Below are positions 16,069 through 21,076 of a DNA stretch of 21,076 bases, one piece after another (position 1 is the first letter of the stretch; the number at the start of each line of letters is the position of its first letter). This stretch comes from Candidatus Poseidoniaceae archaeon (GTDB lineage Archaea; Thermoplasmatota; Poseidoniia; Poseidoniales; Poseidoniaceae). The translations under genes and the position numbers were made by a program. The DNA lies in assembly GCA_013329925.1 (NCBI GenBank), contig DUJK01000124.1:1-21076 (forward strand), written 5' to 3'. Under the pieces are notes generated by a model. The model was not told where the DNA came from, did not search any database, and saw nothing but the letters and a program-made list of their open reading frames with translations.

Positions 16069-19000
16069 CTACTGCTGGAATAATTGCCAGGATTGTGTCC
16101 CATCATCAAAGTATGATAGTTGGCCATTTTCATCAATCGACCAATGCACTCCATTCTCTTCCCATGTTTGGTTTTGCTGTTGGCTAATTTGTGGTACATC
16201 CTTGGATTGATAATCTGTTTGAGCCATATTATTTTCAGTTACATCATCGGTTTCTGCTACTTGTGTGAATTGAGATTGATAGCCACCTTCTGGTTTGTTT
16301 CTTACTACTAGAAGAGCCCCGATAACACCAATTATCAGTATTGCTATTACGATGTACATGAATCCTCCACCGCTTTCTTCAGCTTCAGCCTCAGACCTTG
16401 TTTCATCTAGAGGGTAGGCATCTAATCTGTCCGAAATTCCATCACCATCAGTGTCAACAGATTCATTCCTGTCAAATGGGAATGCATCGAAATAATCGTT
16501 AACGCCGTCTCCATCTGAATCCAATTGAATTAGACTACAGCCGTTGTTATCTGTAATATTATTTAGTGGCGTATTAATACAATCGTCTTCAGCATTTACA
16601 TAACCATCTTGATCATCATCCTTTTGGAACTCAGAACAACCATTTTGATCAACAGACTCTCCAGCAGGTGTATCAAAGCATAAGTCGTCAGAATTCCAGA
16701 TTGAATCCATATCTTCATCTAGTTGTGAATCTGAACAACCCACTGAGTTTGGTTGTTCTCCATTTGGTGTTGCTGGACATATGTCAATAGTATTGTCAAT
16801 CATGTCATTATCATCATCATACTGTATCGGTGAGCATCCGGCTGCATCAACATCAAAATCACCATCACCATCTAAGTCAGTTAATATTGTATTAGCGCAC
16901 AAATCTTGGTTGTCAAATACACCATCTAAGTCAGTGTCGGTTTGCGATGGTGAACAACCGTTATTGTTGGCTATTTCACTGGTTGGAGTGTTTGGACAAG
17001 AATCAACATTATCATTTAACCCATCCATGTCAGTATCTCTTTGGTCAGCTGCACAGCCAAATCCATTGATTGGAACGTTGGGTGAAGTTGAGGGGCATTG
17101 GTCTAATTCATCATTAATGCCGTCATCATCTGTATCAAGTTGACTAGCAGAGCAACCTGCTGAATCAATTGCACTACCAAGTGGTGTTGCAGGACACAAG
17201 TCGTACTGGTTAACCACTCCATCATTATCATCATCAAGTTGAGTCGCTGAACAACCATTGGAGTCAACAAATTCTCCTGCAGGTGTACTTGGGCATGCGT
17301 CTTGATTGTCTGGAATCATATCTTGGTCTTCATCAGTCTGAGATGTTGAGCATCCGTTAGCATCAACCGTTTCGCCAAATGGTGTGCCTGGGCATAAGTC
17401 AGGATTATTGCCATTAGCATTGTCACCTAGGCCATCATAATCTGAATCCTGCCATTGAGTATTGTCGTTGGGGAATTTATCTGGATTGTTGCCATTTTGG
17501 TTATCTCCGTAACCATCTTGGTCAGTATCTAACCATTGAGTGCCGTCATTAGGGAATGCATCTGGGTTATTTGCTGGTGCTGGATTATCGCCATATCCAT
17601 CATTATCTGAATCAAACCACTGTGTCGGATCATTAACAAATCTATCAGCATTAGAGCCACCTTGGTTATCACCATAGCCATCACCGTCTGCGTCCTCCCA
17701 CTGAGTTCCATCATTAGGGAATGCGTCTGGATTATTTGCCGGTAGTGGATTATCTCCAAATCCATCACCGTCGGTATCCGCCCATTGCGTTGAATCAAAT
17801 GGGAATGCATCTCCAGCAGTTCCGGCTGGATTATCGCCATAGCCATCACCATCTGAGTCGGTCCATTGAGTTGAGTCAGTTGGCCAAATATCAGGATTGT
17901 TTCCGCTTGCATTATCACCATAACCATCACCGTCTGAATCATGCCACTGAGTTGGATCGTATGGGAACTGATCAGGTGAATTACCTGCGGCATTATCGCC
18001 ATAACCGTCTCCATCAATATCACTCCATTGTGTATTGTCGGTAGGGAACGAGTCAGGATTATTACCTGCAGGGTTGTCACCAAATCCATCGCCATCAGTA
18101 TCTAGCCATTGTGTGTCATCATAGGGGAAATCATCTACAGAATCATTGTAGCCGTCACTGTCAGAATCCTTCTGCTCTAGTGCACAGCCATTGTTATCAA
18201 CCATGCTCGAAATTTGGGTATTTGGGCATAAGTCATATTCGTTGGCTACACCATCATTATCATCGTCAAAGACATATTGTAGACAGACATAATCTCCAAC
18301 TAATTGTATCATATTTACATCATATAGTTCTGAGTATAAACAATATTGTCCAGATGAAGATGGTGTTGTGTAATAGAACGTACCAAAGGAAGTATTTTGC
18401 GAAGTAGCTGTGTAGGAGTTTACAGTTGAATAATCGATATCAGCGCCACCGGGGTCTTCAACTCTAAACTGTTGATAGTACGTCTGACCAACAACTAAGT
18501 CAAGTCCTTCTGAGGTGAAATCATTGTTGGCTGCAGTCACGCTGAAAGAATAGTTGGTAATTACAGCTGACGGTAATTGAGGGACGAATAAAGTACTATG
18601 GATGCCAATTGCGCCATCATTATCCTCATAGTCTATGACGGCATCTTTAGCATATATGATTGCGAAGAATGCGTATTCATCCATTGATGTGGGGCTATTC
18701 CATGAGACTTGCCAAGTTTCTGAGGTTGCGGTTGAAGTGTAGTTGTCAAACCCTTCGTCAATCTTTGAAGCATTTATTGCATCTTCAACAGCCATAGAAC
18801 TATTTATTACTAGATTTTCAAAAGTTACAAAATTTACTGTAATCCAATTAATCGTGTACTGGGTACCTATTGACAAATTTGTTGCAAAAATCTCGCCGGT
18901 AGTTGAAGATGTAGTTTCAACAACAAGAACCTCCTTGTATATCTCATCTCCATCCTCATCTAATTCAATACCTACTGCATCATATAATTTGGCTTCAACG

Positions 19001-21076
19001 AAATAAAGGCCTTCAATATCTCCACCGCTCGATGTCAAATTGATTACCTCGCTAGTTGCGGTAGCAGTGAAACTGTATGGTCCCATTACCGGGCTAGCTA
19101 TCGATGTACTATTGCTCAAATAATCAACCTCAGTGTAATAGTCGTATTGATAATTATCTCCAACAACTAAACCACTCATTTCAATACTAAAACTGGTTAA
19201 GTTATTCATTGTCACTTCGATGCTAGAAAATGACTGCCCTCCTCCTGGATTATCGGTCGATATTTCCATGTCATAGGAATTGGCAGTGGCACCTGAACTG
19301 AAACTTGAGTAGTGATAGACAACAAAATAGGCGGTGAAATTACTACCTGCAGTATACTCACCTGCTTCATTATCCGAAGATGAACTCATAGAACTGAATC
19401 CATTGAATGTTAAACTACTTCCAGATGAATCTTCTAATCTTGCGTCAATATCGCCGTTGGCATCTGTAAATGTCAAATTGAAATAGTAAGTTACGCCACT
19501 AATCATATCAATTTCGTAATAATCTTCATTGGCATTTCCTGCAGCATCAATATCTACTGATAGTCCCGTACAATAAATTGGGAGGGTAGATGCTAACGTC
19601 GCAGTTATCGCATCATCATTAGGCTCAAGAATATCTGGGACAGCACTGTTGCCAACGCATTGTGATGGGATCGCAGCACCATTGCTGCCATTACCCCCGC
19701 CAGTAGAGGAAGTGCTCCATGTCCAATATTCTAAATCATAAACGCCAAAACCAGAATTACGCACTATCTGGACAAAGATAATTCCACCATGGCTACTAGG
19801 TCCAGTCGCAGAGTTGTTTGTAGTCACATAATCAGGATTATTCCCAGACGAGAAATCTATTGGATTAAAGTTGACATCATATATTTCTATACTGAAGTCA
19901 TTCGTAATTATTGATGAATTGACGAACGAAAATGAACTGTAACTTATTTCCAACGCAAAACCTTCGCTTGAACTCAGTGCAAATAACATCCAGTCCTCAT
20001 TATCTCCATACTGGTCCAATTCAGCAGTGTTAAGGCCTGAATAATACGGTGCGTTGCCGATTAATATCGATGGCCAAAACGGGTCGGAAAGCAGCGCTGT
20101 TTGGGTATCTGGCAGGTCATAGTTAGGGTTTCCAAGGTCACTCTGATTGCTGGTTCCGCTCGATGAAACAGACCATGTCCATAACTGAATTGCATAATCA
20201 ACATAACCGCTAAATCGCGTTATTTGAACGTATACTGTACCTCCATGATTTCCGGGACCGGCAGCAGAATTATTCATCGTTACAAGTTCCGGATTGTTGC
20301 CCAGAGAAGAGTCAACATAGTTCATATTTGCATCATAAAGTGTTAACATTACATCGTTTACATATGTTGAACCGTTGTGAGTAGAGGTTGGGCTGTAAGA
20401 TACCTCGAATGCTATCGCTTCATTAGAGTTCAGAGTTACATATAACCAATCTTCATCATCATTGGGCTCTAGTTGAGCATAAGCATTACCCGTAGAAGTT
20501 GGTGCTTGGCCATTAAATCCTACAGGCCAGTAGGGGTCATTCAATAGTGCAGATTGGTTATTAGGCAGATCGTAATTAGTGTAACCAAAATCAGATTGAG
20601 TTGCAGGACCTCCGCCAGTAGAAGTACTAAATTTCCATAATGTTACGGTATAATTGTTATTATTCAACGGGCTTCCGTGACTATGAGTACATATCTCAAC
20701 ATACACTGTTTGAGCAATGGTTCCAAATGACCCATTTGTAGTTACATATTCTGGGTTAGCTGTGGTATATGAAGTAACGACTGTGTGGTGTTGCGGTGAA
20801 TCCCAAAGTCCCAGGTCTAAATCATCAGCAGGGTCAAAAGTTAAGCTTACGGCCAAGCCTTCATATGCTGCTAAGTTTACTGTAAAGAAATCATAATCAT
20901 CTAGCCCGGGAGAAAACTGGCCGGAGACTGTAGTGGTTCCTGAGAAAGCCAGATTAGGTATATTTGAACTGGATATACTATTTGGTAAATCACCACCAGT
21001 GCCTAAATCATTCTGGGTAGATCCTCCGCCACCAGTGGATGTGGTCCATGTCCAGTGTTCTAACTGGTATGACCCA
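16069..21076 (-). CDS. Giant surface protein with PPC-like, Ig-like and TSP3 repeats, TM helix and WW-like tail, 5' partial
   Basis: The frame stays open from the stop at 16069 through base 21075, so the gene begins outside the window. The TTG at 20856 is internal, since upstream codons encode another copy of the same repeat. About 1668 residues are visible. In protein order they are three PPC-like repeats of about 145 residues (20997-19690), a more canonical PPC domain opening with DILEPNDD (about 19660-19235), about three Ig-like modules (19230-18275), one TSP3 unit, nine TQW-type TSP3 repeats (18114-17380) and about nine Cys-containing TSP3 repeats (17379-16475). A TM helix FMYIVIAILIIGVIGALLVV (16303-16362) and a 77-residue cytoplasmic tail ending in a Trp-rich motif follow. 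PPC domains occur in secreted proteases and surface proteins, but no catalytic domain is seen here. The role is probably a Ca-dependent surface adhesin or scaffold. Further domains may lie upstream. Confidence 0.9.
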   Translation of the reverse strand, partial: GSYQLEHWTWTTSTGGGGSTQNDLGTGGDLPNSISSSNIPNLAFSGTTTVSGQFSPGLDDYDFFTVNLAAYEGLAVSLTFDPADDLDLGLWDSPQHHTVVTSYTTANPEYVTTNGSFGTIAQTVYVEICTHSHGSPLNNNNYTVTLWKFSTSTGGGPATQSDFGYTNYDLPNNQSALLNDPYWPVGFNGQAPTSTGNAYAQLEPNDDEDWLYVTLNSNEAIAFEVSYSPTSTHNGSTYVNDVMLTLYDANMNYVDSSLGNNPELVTMNNSAAGPGNHGGTVYVQITRFSGYVDYAIQLWTWSVSSSGTSNQSDLGNPNYDLPDTQTALLSDPFWPSILIGNAPYYSGLNTAELDQYGDNEDWMLFALSSSEGFALEISYSSFSFVNSSIITNDFSIEIYDVNFNPIDFSSGNNPDYVTTNNSATGPSSHGGIIFVQIVRNSGFGVYDLEYWTWSTSSTGGGNGSNGAAIPSQCVGNSAVPDILEPNDDAITATLASTLPIYCTGLSVDIDAAGNANEDYYEIDMISGVTYYFNLTFTDANGDIDARLEDSSGSSLTFNGFSSMSSSSDNEAGEYTAGSNFTAYFVVYHYSSFSSGATANSYDMEISTDNPGGGQSFSSIEVTMNNLTSFSIEMSGLVVGDNYQYDYYTEVDYLSNSTSIASPVMGPYSFTATATSEVINLTSSGGDIEGLYFVEAKLYDAVGIELDEDGDEIYKEVLVVETTSSTTGEIFATNLSIGTQYTINWITVNFVTFENLVINSSMAVEDAINASKIDEGFDNYTSTATSETWQVSWNSPTSMDEYAFFAIIYAKDAVIDYEDNDGAIGIHSTLFVPQLPSAVITNYSFSVTAANNDFTSEGLDLVVGQTYYQQFRVEDPGGADIDYSTVNSYTATSQNTSFGTFYYTTPSSSGQYCLYSELYDVNMIQLVGDYVCLQYVFDDDNDGVANEYDLCPNTQISSMVDNNGCALEQKDSDSDGYNDSVDDFPYDDTQWLDTDGDGFGDNPAGNNPDSFPTDNTQWSDIDGDGYGDNAAGNSPDQFPYDPTQWHDSDGDGYGDNASGNNPDIWPTDSTQWTDSDGDGYGDNPAGTAGDAFPFDSTQWADTDGDGFGDNPLPANNPDAFPNDGTQWEDADGDGYGDNQGGSNADRFVNDPTQWFDSDNDGYGDNPAPANNPDAFPNDGTQWLDTDQDGYGDNQNGNNPDKFPNDNTQWQDSDYDGLGDNANGNNPDLCPGTPFGETVDANGCSTSQTDEDQDMIPDNQDACPSTPAGEFVDSNGCSATQLDDDNDGVVNQYDLCPATPLGSAIDSAGCSASQLDTDDDGINDELDQCPSTSPNVPINGFGCAADQRDTDMDGLNDNVDSCPNTPTSEIANNNGCSPSQTDTDLDGVFDNQDLCANTILTDLDGDGDFDVDAAGCSPIQYDDDNDMIDNTIDICPATPNGEQPNSVGCSDSQLDEDMDSIWNSDDLCFDTPAGESVDQNGCSEFQKDDDQDGYVNAEDDCINTPLNNITDNNGCSLIQLDSDGDGVNDYFDAFPFDRNESVDTDGDGISDRLDAYPLDETRSEAEAEESGGGFMYIVIAILIIGVIGALLVVRNKPEGGYQSQFTQVAETDDVTENNMAQTDYQSKDVPQISQQQNQTWEENGVHWSIDENGQLSYFDDGTQSWQLFQQ
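16072..16164 (-). other. Trp-rich WW-like cytoplasmic C-terminal motif
   Basis: The last 31 residues read W-x6-W-x9-YFDDGTQSW-x5, with WEENGVHWSIDENG near the front. The spacing of aromatic residues and the DENGxxxYFD turn look like a WW/OCRE-type three-strand unit or a short degenerate repeat. It follows a Gln/Asn-rich linker on the cytoplasmic side of the TM helix. It could bind a partner inside the cell. Confidence 0.45.
16475..17379 (-). repeat. Cys-paired TSP3 repeats (about 9 x 33 residues)
   Basis: Units follow the pattern GExVDxNGCSxxQ, DxDxDGxxDxxD, xCPxTP. Each unit but the last has two Cys (NGC and DxCP), as in canonical TSP3 where they form disulfides between neighbours. One unit (about 16830-16915) carries an insertion (LTDLDGDGDFDVDAAGC), and the last lacks the CP cysteine. 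Confidence 0.85.
17380..18114 (-). repeat. TQW-type TSP3 repeats (9 x 27-28 residues)
   Basis: Nine consecutive units follow the pattern TQWxDxDGDGYGDNxxGNNPDxFPxD, 81-84 nt each, with invariant Thr-Gln-Trp and a near-invariant DGDGYGDN loop. No Cys occurs except in the last unit. The array abuts the Cys-paired repeats without a gap, and one Cys-type TSP3 unit precedes it. Confidence 0.85.
19690..20997 (-). repeat. Three tandem PPC-like repeats of about 145 residues
   Basis: Each unit opens with NYDLP or GGDLP, contains an acidic DEDW/NEDW/DYDF segment followed by a strand, and closes with a LWTWST-like strand plus a Gly/Ser linker before TQSDLG. Visible starts are near 20997, 20586 and 20130. 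The closing strand of a preceding copy is seen at 20998-21075, so the array continues past the window. Confidence 0.75.

Noticed and set aside
17529..18095. Minus-strand 188-codon frame rich in Met and Ile
   Set aside because: It is an out-of-frame reading of the TQW repeat array. Its periodicity is inherited from the DNA repeats.
17380..18114. CRISPR-like regular repeats
   Set aside because: The period is 81-84 nt, copies diverge, and the frame codes continuously for TSP3 repeats, so there are no spacer/repeat units.
20854..20856. TTG as start of the second giant gene
   Set aside because: The 73 codons upstream are open and encode the closing part of another PPC-like repeat, and no signal peptide follows the TTG.

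Overview
The window most likely comes from a planktonic euryarchaeon of the Marine Group II / Poseidoniales (Thermoplasmatota) type. The clues are an archaeal XPD/Rad3-like helicase, a ribbon-helix-helix regulator behind a clear archaeal TATA box, short or leaderless-looking 5' ends, moderately AT-rich DNA, and very large single-pass surface proteins with Asp-rich thrombospondin type 3 (TSP3) repeats. The phylum is an inference from gene content and style. No rRNA, tRNA, CRISPR array or transposase is visible.

Left part (1-9740, + strand): the 3' end of a gene for a single-pass membrane protein with Ig-like (NEW3/CARDB-like) ectodomain modules, then an 8.9 kb gene for a 2977-residue surface protein. 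The giant has a signal peptide, a TSP3-like array, a transglutaminase-like domain, about 15 Ig-like modules, one transmembrane helix and a cytoplasmic domain resembling DUF4129. Transglutaminase plus membrane anchor plus DUF4129 recalls bacterial TgpA-type proteins. Here the expected catalytic His is replaced by Thr1011.

Middle (9744-13026, - strand): in transcription order, a tandem ribbon-helix-helix regulator, a 67-residue small ORF with a Shine-Dalgarno-like motif, a perfect 9-bp hairpin, an XPD-like Fe-S helicase, and a 158-residue protein with a possible Hsp20-like end. Divergently, on the + strand (13220-15113), lie a small acidic protein made of two copies of a helical repeat and a hexameric-type glutamate dehydrogenase (gdhA).

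Right part (15133-21076, - strand): an alpha/beta hydrolase of the hormone-sensitive lipase family sits 30 nt downstream of a second giant surface protein whose 5' end lies outside the window. Its visible 1668 residues are PPC-like repeats, Ig-like modules, two distinct kinds of TSP3 repeat, one transmembrane helix, and a 77-residue cytoplasmic tail ending in a Trp-rich WW-like motif.

The window thus holds two unrelated surface-protein loci flanking a housekeeping and regulatory stretch. The most unusual points are the TgpA-like giant with the apparently dead transglutaminase centre, the nine-copy TQW repeat, and the intracellular Trp motif.
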